Positions 8,935-17,321 of a stretch of DNA of 64,000 nt are shown here, in pieces. This DNA comes from Legionella beliardensis (GTDB lineage: Bacteria > Pseudomonadota > Gammaproteobacteria > Legionellales > Legionellaceae): NCBI RefSeq assembly GCF_900452395.1, contig NZ_UGNV01000001.1:1761501-1825500 (forward strand). Direction: 5' to 3'. The translations under genes were made by a program, and so were the position numbers. Each line of letters starts with the position of its first letter. The first letter of the stretch is position 1. The notes under the pieces were generated by a model. The model was not told the DNA's origin, did not search any database, and saw only the letters and a list, made by a program, of their open reading frames with translations.

Positions 8935-10164
8935 TCACAATTCAACCTCCAGGGCAGCAATAGGCTGTCCTTTTTCTTCAAATTTTATTACCTCCTCCCT
9001 TTTAATCACCTGAAATAAAGTAACAATTGACATCACAATAAAAGGTAAAATAATAAGACCAATATTTTGAAACGAGCCCTGATAGGTGAAGCCTGCCAGT
9101 TGCAGTGATAGCGCACAGAAAATAAGGCGTCCGCCAACAATAATAGCGGAAACACGTCCCTTAGCTTCAGGCATAAAATTTAAACACAAGGGATAGAGCA
9201 TGGTCGCTGGAATAATTTGGCCAATGACAAAAGGGATAAACGCCATGGTGATAAACAAAGGATTATTGCTATCTACCCAAGTTACCCAAATCATACTTAC
9301 CAAACTGACAATAAAAATCTGATTAGCCACATAAAGTATTTTCTTCTGTTCAAATCGATTGATTAAAAAACCAAATACAATACTGCCCACGGCAAAGAGT
9401 AACGCCAATACCCCTTGATAATAGCCAAAATGGGTGAGGCTTACTCCGAGCGCTTTCATGTATAAAAGCGGCGACATGCCTACAAAAATCCAATAAGGAA
9501 CAATCATAAATATAATGTGCATCATTAAAAGCAGCAATGGCCTTGATTTAAATAGCGGTAAGTAATGAAACAGCCTCGTATCTTCTTTTTGCCTAGATAA
9601 ATTACTTGTCGGAATAAATAACGTCGTCATAAACAGTGCGATGAGTGCTAAACCTAATAAAGTAATAAAATTACCTTGCCAATGAAAATAGAGGGTAATA
9701 TAGCTGCCTAAAATCGGACTCGCTGCAACAGCCATATTCATAACCCCATTCATCATCGCCATGAAAACCTGTTGCTTCTTTAATGGGTAAGCATCTGCAA
9801 TAATTAAAAAACTAAGAATGGCCGGCGCTGCAATCCCTATACCATGTAAAAAACGCCCTATTAATAGTAATGAATAAAATGGCGCCCATAAACAAAGAAT
9901 GCTCCCTATAATAAAAGCAATTAGTCCAAGTACAATAATCGGTTTTCGCCCATAACGATCAGCTAAACTGCCAACAAAAAATAAACTTAAGCAATAGCCT
10001 AAAAAATTAACTGACAATAAAGCCTCTACCCAAAATGGCGATAGATTAAATTGATGTTGTAATTCAGGAAAACTAGGGACAAAGAGATCAAACTCCATCC
10101 CGGTTAATAGATCCATCAACATAATAGTTAATAAAACGAGACTTTTAGACATAATTTGTTTCAT
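8935..10164 (-). CDS. MFS drug exporter, Bcr/CflA type
   Basis: Inner-membrane major facilitator with about 12 predicted membrane helices in 409 residues. The loop between helices 2 and 3 has the family signature GSLADRYGRKP (about residues 65-75), and LLTGMEFDLFVPSFPEL near the start is typical of the Bcr/CflA drug:proton antiporters. It starts one base after the stop of the ABC-F gene, so the two are co-transcribed. The pairing of an efflux pump with an ABC-F ATPase suggests protection against an inhibitor. The substrate cannot be told from sequence. Confidence 0.88.
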   Translation of the reverse strand: MKQIMSKSLVLLTIMLMDLLTGMEFDLFVPSFPELQHQFNLSPFWVEALLSVNFLGYCLSLFFVGSLADRYGRKPIIVLGLIAFIIGSILCLWAPFYSLLLIGRFLHGIGIAAPAILSFLIIADAYPLKKQQVFMAMMNGVMNMAVAASPILGSYITLYFHWQGNFITLLGLALIALFMTTLFIPTSNLSRQKEDTRLFHYLPLFKSRPLLLLMMHIIFMIVPYWIFVGMSPLLYMKALGVSLTHFGYYQGVLALLFAVGSIVFGFLINRFEQKKILYVANQIFIVSLVSMIWVTWVDSNNPLFITMAFIPFVIGQIIPATMLYPLCLNFMPEAKGRVSAIIVGGRLIFCALSLQLAGFTYQGSFQNIGLIILPFIVMSIVTLFQVIKREEVIKFEEKGQPIAALEVEL

Positions 10165-11601
10165 TTACAACGCTTCCATTTTAGATTTAAGTAAGCCACC
10201 CTGAATAAAATAATGTGATGTAATTCCTATAGCTGATAAAAAATCAGCCTCATGGGAAATCACCACCAATGTCCCGGGATAATCCTTTAATACCTGAATC
10301 ACATGCGCTTTGGTTTCTAAATCGAGGTTATTGGTTATTTCATCGAGTATTAACAATTTCGGGGTTATAGCGGCAATTTGAGCTAACGATAACCGTGCCT
10401 TTTCTCCACCAGATAAGCTTGCCACAAGCGCATTAATTTCATTATTTTTGCGAAATAAAAAATCATTGAGATGTTTTCTAATCTCAATATAAGACCAAGC
10501 AGGTACGTAGTCTTGTATGGTCTCTAAAACCGTTTTTTCAGGATTTAAAGTTGAATAATGTTGATCAAGATAACCAATCGCATCGCGATTTAATAATTGC
10601 CAATCTCCTGTAGTAACTACTTGTTCATCACGCAAAAGCGCCCTAATCAATGTTGATTTTCCAGCCCCATTATTACCAGAAATTGCTAACCTCTCACCAT
10701 TAGATATGGATAAATTAATGGCTGTTAAAATTGGCATTTCAAAACCAACGCTCCCATTATTAATGCACACCTGTACCCTGCTATGCTTGCTCGCTTGAAT
10801 TGAAAAGGTAGGCTTAATGATTTCAGGGAGCCTAAGAGTAGACAGTTGCTGTTTTAAGACTTGGCTTTTAGCGTTGATTTCACTTCGTTTTCTATTAGCT
10901 GTTTCATTTCCCCGCCCTAACTTGGCAGAGGAAACAACCGTTGGCCATTTTCTATCTTTAACTTTTTTTTCACCACCCAGACGACTGTGTTTGGCACGCA
11001 CTTGCTCTTTCATTAATGTTTGATGGAGGCCTTTTTTTTGCCGCGACAACTTCACTAACTCTTGCTCAATCGTTTGATATTCAATAGCCAATTCATGCTG
11101 ATAATCTTTATACGTTCCTGTAAATATTCGAACCTTATCCTGATCAATATGCCAAATAGTATTGATGACTTGCTCTAGCAACGCCACATCATGCGTCACA
11201 ATAATTAAAGTTCCCGGAAACAATCGCAACATCCGCATAAGAGACTGCCGATTTTTGTCATCTAAATGATTAGTCGGCTCATCTAGTAATAAAATACTAG
11301 GCGAGCTGCCCAATACTTGTGTTAATTTTTCATGAAATCGTTGCCCACCACTTAATGTTTTAAGCTCAGTAATCACTTGTGGTATGTACCCTATATTAAT
11401 CGTTTGAGGAATCCTTAACTCACCTTCGGTTGGTTCAACAAGCCCTTGCAGCATGCGCAATAACGTTGATTTACCACTGCCATTTTGACCAATAACGCCT
11501 ATACGTTGGCCATAGGAGATTGAGCCGCTAAATTGTTTAAAGCAGAGTTTGTGTGGTAGTGAAAAACAGAGGTCTTTAAATTGGATTGGTTTATGCATCA
11601 T
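10165..11601 (-). CDS. ABC-F family ATPase
   Basis: Cytosolic ATPase with two tandem ABC domains and no membrane segments, the ABC-F layout whose members act on ribosomes. Domain 1: Walker A GQNGSGKST (about residue 38), signature LSGGQ, Walker B ILLLDEPTNHLD. A basic linker follows, then domain 2: GNNGAGKST, SLSGGEKARL and LLILDEITNNLD, where the usual Pro and His of DEPTNHLD are replaced. At 478 residues it is short for the family. It is followed immediately by the MFS exporter. The start has tandem ATGs at 11601 and 11598, and a short upstream leader frame is possible. Translation rescue or antibiotic resistance is an inference from the family. Confidence 0.9.
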   Translation of the reverse strand: MMHKPIQFKDLCFSLPHKLCFKQFSGSISYGQRIGVIGQNGSGKSTLLRMLQGLVEPTEGELRIPQTINIGYIPQVITELKTLSGGQRFHEKLTQVLGSSPSILLLDEPTNHLDDKNRQSLMRMLRLFPGTLIIVTHDVALLEQVINTIWHIDQDKVRIFTGTYKDYQHELAIEYQTIEQELVKLSRQKKGLHQTLMKEQVRAKHSRLGGEKKVKDRKWPTVVSSAKLGRGNETANRKRSEINAKSQVLKQQLSTLRLPEIIKPTFSIQASKHSRVQVCINNGSVGFEMPILTAINLSISNGERLAISGNNGAGKSTLIRALLRDEQVVTTGDWQLLNRDAIGYLDQHYSTLNPEKTVLETIQDYVPAWSYIEIRKHLNDFLFRKNNEINALVASLSGGEKARLSLAQIAAITPKLLILDEITNNLDLETKAHVIQVLKDYPGTLVVISHEADFLSAIGITSHYFIQGGLLKSKMEAL

Positions 11602-11610
11602 ATCGTTCTC

Positions 11611-11652
11611 TTAAGTAAAGGGCGTGATAATTGCTTTAGCAATGCACCACAT
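11611..11652 (-). CDS. Possible 13-residue leader peptide
   Basis: A tiny frame, MWCIAKAIITPFT, starts at the ATG whose complement is 11650-11652. It ends 9 bases before the ABC-F start, in the same frame. A GC-rich hairpin precedes it and an ATTGC/GCAAT hairpin lies within it. Several ABC-F resistance genes are known to be induced through leader peptides and attenuation. No good ribosome-binding site is visible, so this is speculative. Confidence 0.22.
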   Translation of the reverse strand: MWCIAKAIITPFT

Positions 11653-11666
11653 GGCTGTTAACCACT

Positions 11667-11681
11667 GCCCAGCGCCTGGGC
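11667..11681 (-). promoter_or_regulatory. GC-rich hairpin in the ABC-F 5' leader
   Basis: GCCCAG and CTGGGC form a perfect 6-bp stem with a 3-base loop, about 65 bases before the ABC-F start. No T tract follows, so it is not a simple terminator. It could be part of an attenuator or just a small repeat. Confidence 0.35.
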
Positions 11682-11796
11682 AAACTTAAGAAATGATATT
11701 CATGACTCGCTAAACCTAAAAAGATGTGAAAATAAATACAAGCTGTTATTTTACGTGAATAGATAATAAAAGTCTATTAATGAGATACGCCAGCAA

Positions 11797-11858
11797 GTAG
11801 CCTGGGTGAAACAAAGTGAAACCTGGGTTTCGGCCCTACGGGCCTGCGCCCAGGCTAC
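11797..11858. repeat. REP-like palindrome
   Basis: A 62-base element opening GTAGCCTGGG and closing CCCAGGCTAC, with an inner CCCTACGGG palindrome. It is the fullest copy of the repeat seen at 5494, 5841, 25421 and 61039. It lies in the space between the ABC-F gene and the large coiled-coil gene; the rest of that space holds no gene. Confidence 0.85.
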
Positions 11859-11880
11859 GCCAAATACGATTTTTTCTAAA

Positions 11881-11906
11881 TAGAGCCAAAATTTTGACTG
11901 GCTCTA
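11881..11906 (-). terminator. Hairpin at the end of the coiled-coil gene
   Basis: TAGAGCCA and TGGCTCTA form an 8-bp stem with a 10-base loop. On the minus strand the stop codon of the 11904-15602 gene is part of the stem. The downstream stretch is AT-rich but lacks a clean T run, so termination strength is uncertain. Confidence 0.5.
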
Positions 11907-14900
11907 CATGGATATTTTACGTTTTTCGGTATTTGTAGCTAAGTTTTGCTCAAAAATTTTATTATACACTTCAAGAAACTTACCTTTAAATAAGCGTATA
12001 ATTGTTAATGGAACTTCTACTGGAGAGCTTTTCGCACGTGTAATCAGCGAGCTTGCTGTCCTTAATACATCAATATCACCAGAACGTGTTAGTGTTACAG
12101 GATTATTTGAATCATTGGGTACAGTATCTATTGATTTCTCATCACGAGAATATTGCACCACTTGTTGCTCAACTATCATGTCTACCATATTCTGGTAGTT
12201 TGGTAATACATTTGCCTCTAAGTAACCATACTTTGGTAAAGCAATTTCCGCTAAATCATCATCATCTGAGTGGTTTGTACCAAAAGAATCTTTACCAAAA
12301 AGCTTCATTCTTAACGCTTCAGTAGCAATATGCTTCTCTCGCTCTTGCTTAGCTTTCGTATCAGTACTTAGGTCATTAAGCGCTGAATAATTAGCAAATC
12401 TTAATTCTTTCTCAACAGTACACCCCATTTGTGTGTAAGTATTATTAAACCATTTATTTCCTTTCTTATTTTGAAAGCAGCAAACCATAAGCATTTTAAA
12501 CATATCAAGCACTTCTTTATCGCCAGGCGCATGACCGCCATTGGAGGTTATTATACTCTGAACTTGACTAGCACTAAGTTTAAATAGTGCATGTTGAGCG
12601 TCACCCTGATATGGAATTTGCTCAAGATCGCCCATAAGTTTACCAAAATTATTAATCTTTACCTTCTCAGCAACCCCATTGGCCTTAATATAATATGTGC
12701 ATCGCTTACTATATTGCTTATCCTTATATTGGTAGGAATGTTGGTAGGAAACATAGCTATTTTTATAGTTTTCAAAAGAATCTGGTTTTTCGGACATTGT
12801 ATAGAAGTTACATTCCTCATTGCTGTTAAACCTTTTGTGATTATCAATAGATTCTTTTAATAACCTGAGTGCATTATTAACATAATCGACTTTAGCCGTG
12901 CCCTTATAACGGGGCTGGTTTATTTGCTCTTCTATTACCTTTGCTATGTCTTCCAAACGTGTGAGCCATGGAGGTGATGGCTGGGTGTGCTCTTCATCTC
13001 CTAAGCCTTCATCATCAGAGTAAGATCCATCATAATTTAAGCCTGAACTTTCCTCGCTACTCTCTGGTGCATAGAAACTAATTACCTCAGAGTTAGTTTC
13101 CTCATCAGAAGTAACGATTTCTAGTTCTGAATTATTTTCTTCTTCCCTATCTGGGGGGATAATTGGTTTAACTAAACTTTCGTTAGACTTGCTTTGAACT
13201 TCTATTATCTGCTCTTCTGATTCAATAGATAAAGGCACAATTTTAGATGAGCTAAAATCCTTTGGAGATTTTTCCTCTGATGAATCTGTGTTTGTTTTTA
13301 ATACTTCAACCTCTTGTGGTTGCGATATAGTGATGCTTTGAGGTTCTTCAGTCTCCCTTCTATCTTCTAATTTTTGGGGATTAATAATTGTGATTTCAGG
13401 CTGGTTTTGCACCTCAGGAAAAGCTACACCTTGATCTACTTGTTCATTACTTTCTAGACGAACTGGGATTTCTGCTGTTTTTTCAAGCTCTCTAGCTTTT
13501 TCTTGTTCTAAGGCAGCATTAGCTTGCTCGGTAATACTCTGCTGTTTTTCGGCAATCTTTGAGAGTTCTTCTTGCGGCTCATTAAGTTCTAATAGTTTAG
13601 ATAGACTGTTTAACTTTTCTTTTAAAGCATTTAATTGGGTAATAGCTTTTTCTTTTAATTGATTTACTTCGCCGCTATTTAAGTTAGTAAAATCATAAGC
13701 CTTTGCAGTAGCTGTGGCAATCTCCTCTTTGGTTTTAGTAAGCTCGTTAAGTTGCTTTATGCGCTGCTCTTCTTTGTCAATTGCAGCTAGTCTATCTTTA
13801 TAGGCCTGCTTTATTGCACTTTTTTGCTTATCTAAAGCAGTAGTAATTTTTGAATTTGTCATGTTTATATTCAATTCAGCACAAACTTCTGCTGCATGAG
13901 CGAATACATTATCCTTAAGCTTCTTTAAATGAGCTTTGCTTTGAGGCTTATCCTGGCCGGTAAAATCAAATTTAAACGCTTGAATACGGAGTACAGCCTC
14001 ATTAAGTACTTTATTTTCTTCCTGGATTTTGTTAACCGCGTGGTTAATAAATTGCTTTTTTCTATCCACTAACCTTTCAAGATCACTCCGGATTCCGGGG
14101 ATATCTGTAATACTTGGAATTTCTTTACCAATGTCTTCTACTGTCTTCAATCGCGCTAGCTTATGAGCCTCCAAATCCTCTTCCAAAGAAGTACTAAAGT
14201 CTGTACTCACATCTCTTATCTTTTTTTCAATTATCCCTCTCTTTCTTTTCTCAACTGCACGGTCTAGTTCAGCTATTTTATCTTGCTTAGTTATTTCTAA
14301 ATATCTAATAGCTTTTTGTACAGCAGGAGAATCAGCTTCGTTAACAGGTACTTTAACCGTTATTGAGTTGATTTGATTGGTAAGCTCTTTTTTTAAACTA
14401 TCAACATCTGGTAGGGTAATTTTTTTATCAAAATTAATAACAAAAGCTTCTACATTGTCCGTAGCGTCTTTTAACTTTTGAACATAATCTATCCTAGGCA
14501 CTTTCTGAGTTATGGGAGCTGTTGGTTGTTGTAAAATATTAGTAGGTTTCGACTCGACGTGGTCGGGGATAGGTCTTACTTCTGGCAATGGCTTAGGTGG
14601 AGTCACCTGCATGGAAGCTTGTTTTAGTTCTGGCTTAACAAAAGAAACAGATGGTTCTGGTTGTACAGGCTGGCTTACGGGATTTACTACCTTAGCTGTA
14701 GCGGGCTGGTAACCAAATTTTGACAACATTCTATCGTTAAAGTCTGACTTATTAATGTCTTTTTGGTCCTTTATATAACGATCCAGTACCTCTCCTATAG
14801 ATGCAATTTTTTGCTCACCATATCCTCCCACCTTTCGTCTCTCAACACTCAAGGTACCAATATCACGCCATAAATTAGTGAATTTTTCTTTATCAAGACA

Positions 14901-15602
14901 AATGTCTCTCCTAATAAGCAATTCTTCACAAAGACACTTTATACCCCGGGCCTCATTACCTTCTTTACTGATTTTTTCTTTAGCATCAGCTAGAATCGCA
15001 TTCAAAGAATCCTCTAAATCTACATCGATCCGTTTCTGAGCAATTACAGCGGGAGAAAGTTGCTTAAGTTTAGCTTCTGCTTGTTCTTTATTTTCTGCTT
15101 TTACTTTTACTCTACTAATTAAGACATCTAACTTGTCAAAATGGGGCTGAAATTCGCCTTTTAAAATTATTCCCTGGGCTTTCTCTTGCTCAGCTTGAAC
15201 CTCGAAATTCCTATCTCTAAGCGTATCTTTTCCGGTATACTCTGGCTTACTACCCAAAAATGCATTCAAACAAACTTCTATTCGCTCTTTAACTGTTTTA
15301 GGCAATAATTGAGCAGATAAATTAAATTTATATAAATCATCAAGCATTAAAGAGATCGATCGAACCTGATTTTGTATAGGGTAATTTCTCCAGCGATGAG
15401 CCTCATATTCCTTAATAAAATCACCTAAGATACCCTTTAGGTCTGATTGTATCGCTGTAATTTCATCATTTAAGCTTTCTTCTGCGCTTTTATAAACTTG
15501 CTCTTTAGCAACATACTTATTACAGTCACTCTGATTAAATAAATCTACTTTTTCTTTATCATCGCCACTCTGTTTAATTGACTCTAACTTTTCATAAGAC
15601 AT
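11904..15602 (-). CDS. Giant coiled-coil protein, putative Dot/Icm effector
   Basis: A 1232-residue, highly charged soluble protein with no signal peptide and no family I can name. Rough plan: helical N-terminal region (1-300); Pro-rich linker (304-367, with QPVQPEPSV and TPPKPLPEVRP); long Lys/Glu-rich coiled coil (370-780); acidic low-complexity linker (about 815-875, rich in EE, DD and Ser); and a globular C-terminal domain from PPWLTRLEDIAKVI (about 876) to the end. The last residues, NTEKRKISM, are polar. Size, coiled coils and orphan status are typical of Legionella effectors. The promoter has a PmrA-box-like site and is divergent from the predicted cysteine peptidase at 15942. A molecular function cannot be assigned. 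Confidence 0.8.
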   Translation of the reverse strand: MSYEKLESIKQSGDDKEKVDLFNQSDCNKYVAKEQVYKSAEESLNDEITAIQSDLKGILGDFIKEYEAHRWRNYPIQNQVRSISLMLDDLYKFNLSAQLLPKTVKERIEVCLNAFLGSKPEYTGKDTLRDRNFEVQAEQEKAQGIILKGEFQPHFDKLDVLISRVKVKAENKEQAEAKLKQLSPAVIAQKRIDVDLEDSLNAILADAKEKISKEGNEARGIKCLCEELLIRRDICLDKEKFTNLWRDIGTLSVERRKVGGYGEQKIASIGEVLDRYIKDQKDINKSDFNDRMLSKFGYQPATAKVVNPVSQPVQPEPSVSFVKPELKQASMQVTPPKPLPEVRPIPDHVESKPTNILQQPTAPITQKVPRIDYVQKLKDATDNVEAFVINFDKKITLPDVDSLKKELTNQINSITVKVPVNEADSPAVQKAIRYLEITKQDKIAELDRAVEKRKRGIIEKKIRDVSTDFSTSLEEDLEAHKLARLKTVEDIGKEIPSITDIPGIRSDLERLVDRKKQFINHAVNKIQEENKVLNEAVLRIQAFKFDFTGQDKPQSKAHLKKLKDNVFAHAAEVCAELNINMTNSKITTALDKQKSAIKQAYKDRLAAIDKEEQRIKQLNELTKTKEEIATATAKAYDFTNLNSGEVNQLKEKAITQLNALKEKLNSLSKLLELNEPQEELSKIAEKQQSITEQANAALEQEKARELEKTAEIPVRLESNEQVDQGVAFPEVQNQPEITIINPQKLEDRRETEEPQSITISQPQEVEVLKTNTDSSEEKSPKDFSSSKIVPLSIESEEQIIEVQSKSNESLVKPIIPPDREEENNSELEIVTSDEETNSEVISFYAPESSEESSGLNYDGSYSDDEGLGDEEHTQPSPPWLTRLEDIAKVIEEQINQPRYKGTAKVDYVNNALRLLKESIDNHKRFNSNEECNFYTMSEKPDSFENYKNSYVSYQHSYQYKDKQYSKRCTYYIKANGVAEKVKINNFGKLMGDLEQIPYQGDAQHALFKLSASQVQSIITSNGGHAPGDKEVLDMFKMLMVCCFQNKKGNKWFNNTYTQMGCTVEKELRFANYSALNDLSTDTKAKQEREKHIATEALRMKLFGKDSFGTNHSDDDDLAEIALPKYGYLEANVLPNYQNMVDMIVEQQVVQYSRDEKSIDTVPNDSNNPVTLTRSGDIDVLRTASSLITRAKSSPVEVPLTIIRLFKGKFLEVYNKIFEQNLATNTEKRKISM

Positions 15603-15633
15603 TTAAGTTCCACAAATAGATACTGATACTTAA

Positions 15634-15666
15634 ATTTTAACTGATTAATATTAAGACAGTGTTAAC
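15634..15666 (-). promoter_or_regulatory. PmrA-box-like operator and -10 for the coiled-coil gene
   Basis: On the minus strand: half-sites GTTAACACT and CTTAATATT (the second a full consensus match) separated by 2 bases, at 15647-15666, then 7 bases, then TAAAAT at 15634-15639. The ATG is 31 bases further on. The geometry is the same as at the other three candidate effector promoters. Confidence 0.6.
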
Positions 15667-15875
15667 AAGATTCAATGGCAGAAAACGATAGCTTTTTGTT
15701 TCTGTTTGCTGAGGAATATTCATGATTCCTTTTGCCCACTATCTGGTAATTTTCGATACAACCTTTTAATGAATCTATTCAGCTCATTATATGAGCCGAA
15801 TATTAGATGTAATCGGCTCATAAAGTAAGCCTGTTATTCACTGAATAAAAATTTATTTTAATTTAGCTGAATATT
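15667..15875. other. Spacer between two divergent effector promoters
   Basis: No gene is seen. A short perfect palindrome, GCTCAT/ATGAGC, lies at 15782-15796, and part of it (CGGCTCAT) recurs about 30 bases later. It may bind a regulator, but nothing supports a specific one. The space separates the two PmrA-box-like sites at 15647-15666 and 15876-15895. Confidence 0.4.
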
Positions 15876-15908
15876 CTTCATAATCTCTTAATGTTAGTAT
15901 GAGATAAT
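15876..15908 (+). promoter_or_regulatory. PmrA-box-like operator and -10 for the CE-clan peptidase gene
   Basis: Half-sites CTTCATAAT and CTTAATGTT separated by 2 bases at 15876-15895, then 7 bases, then GATAAT at 15903-15908. The ATG follows 33 bases later without a clear Shine-Dalgarno. The first half-site deviates (TTCAT), so this is the weakest of the four, but its spacing is identical. Confidence 0.55.
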
Positions 15909-15941
15909 TTACCTACACAACTGTCAGTACTTGGTATTACT

Positions 15942-17195
15942 ATGTCTCTTTCAGCATCTCAAGAAAAAAAATTGCGTGAAGAATATGATAATCTGCAAGA
16001 ATTCCTCGTGCCTGAAAAACAAGCCACTTGGCTAGAAAAAAAAGAAGATATTATTAGGTTTTGCGTTGAGCTGGAGATTGAGCTTTATAATATCGTATCC
16101 TTAAAGCAAATTGTGGTAAGTCGGCTTTTAACTGAATTAGTTGATCATTTTTCTATCCCACTTAACTTACTGAATGCTGCACAGCATGAGCAATGGCAAG
16201 AGCAAGAGCAAGCACTGAGATGGCGCCAATATTTTGCTAAAAGCCTAGAAAACGAACAATCACATTTGCGCCAAATTCATGAAAATGCCCATTTAAGTGT
16301 GGCTGATCAATATAGAAAAACACAATCCGTCGCACCCCAAACCTTACTAACTAATCAAGATATGTTAGATCTTTTCAACGTTCATGATTTTGACTCTGAT
16401 GAAATATGGCGTTCGGAACCTTTCTCCTTAACCGAATTATCGAAGGAACAGGAAAGACAGTTAAAACAACTAGTTCAAAGAAGTAATGAGGAACAAAAAG
16501 ATCTCTTTTTACCAGTTAACCACGATGGCCATTGGTTTTATCTGTTAAAGCAGGAAGGCGCCTGGTCTTTACAAGATTCCCAGCCTTTTAAAGATGAGCA
16601 ACTATCGCCTAGACAACACTCTATGTTAGATGAAAGTCAAGAGCTCATAACTAAGCTGACTGATGGAGAAGTTAAATTATTAGAATTCAAAACCAGCGGC
16701 AACCAATTAGACGATTATACTTGTGGCACAGAAGTTATTAATGCTTATCGCCAAAAAGTTGTTGGTAATGATTATGAAAGAACTCATTCTGAAATTCTAA
16801 GAGAGTTACTTAAAATACAGCTTGATGAGCAAGAATTTCAGGAAATACCAATGGCGCTTCTGAATGATCATCTTGTTGACTATGATCTTGAATACTCAGA
16901 CGATGTTGATGATGACGATGCTCTCGCGCAGTTGACTAAGCAACAGCAACAAATTATTGCTACTACAGCATCTGCCCAGATAGAGAAAGAACAGGCAAAG
17001 CTATACCGAAATAACTTGAAAGACTTAGTCATTGCAGTCACTAAAAAAGGGCTATTTGCTAATATAGAAAATAAAATGGTCGATCTTTCAGAACCTGCAC
17101 TTGATTCAGCTGAAGCCAAAGACCATGAATCTGATAAAGACTTTGCAAAACGCTTACAGGAAGCTTGGTGTAGAAAAGCTGGATTAAATTACTGA
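15942..17195 (+). CDS. Predicted CE-clan (ULP1/YopJ-like) cysteine peptidase effector
   Basis: A 417-residue soluble protein with no signal peptide. After a helical N-terminus (1-150) comes a segment with the catalytic series of CE-clan peptidases: FLPVNHDGHWFYLL with His197, WSLQDSQ with Asp212, then GNQLDDYTCG with Gln255 (oxyanion) and Cys261. The Asp-Cys (49) and Gln-Cys (6) distances equal those I recall for yeast Ulp1 (D531, Q574, C580). CE-clan enzymes remove ubiquitin, SUMO or NEDD8, or acetylate host proteins; several Legionella, Salmonella and Chlamydia effectors belong here. The tail (300-417) is acidic and helical. The promoter has a PmrA-box-like site. Which modifier it targets is unknown. 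Confidence 0.72.
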   Translation: MSLSASQEKKLREEYDNLQEFLVPEKQATWLEKKEDIIRFCVELEIELYNIVSLKQIVVSRLLTELVDHFSIPLNLLNAAQHEQWQEQEQALRWRQYFAKSLENEQSHLRQIHENAHLSVADQYRKTQSVAPQTLLTNQDMLDLFNVHDFDSDEIWRSEPFSLTELSKEQERQLKQLVQRSNEEQKDLFLPVNHDGHWFYLLKQEGAWSLQDSQPFKDEQLSPRQHSMLDESQELITKLTDGEVKLLEFKTSGNQLDDYTCGTEVINAYRQKVVGNDYERTHSEILRELLKIQLDEQEFQEIPMALLNDHLVDYDLEYSDDVDDDDALAQLTKQQQQIIATTASAQIEKEQAKLYRNNLKDLVIAVTKKGLFANIENKMVDLSEPALDSAEAKDHESDKDFAKRLQEAWCRKAGLNY

Positions 17196-17283
17196 TTACT
17201 TAAGTCTTGATTAATCATGGCTTTTTAAAGCATCTACTTTATGGCTCAATTTTCAATTTTATTTTTACTTAAAAAGACAGCAT

Positions 17284-17313
17284 GCAACTTAGCTTATTGC
17301 TTAGCTAAGTTGC
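17284..17313. terminator. Bidirectional terminator between convergent genes
   Basis: GCAACTTAGCT and AGCTAAGTTGC form a perfect 11-bp stem with an 8-base loop. On the minus strand the hairpin is followed by a run of T after a few bases, suiting the 17322-18110 gene. It also serves the plus-strand peptidase gene ending at 17195. Confidence 0.7.
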
Positions 17314-17321
17314 TATTATAT

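Noticed and set aside
10817-11023. Plus-strand frame inside the ABC-F gene
   Set aside because: Shadow of the linker region of the real minus-strand gene, with no ribosome-binding site or family resemblance.
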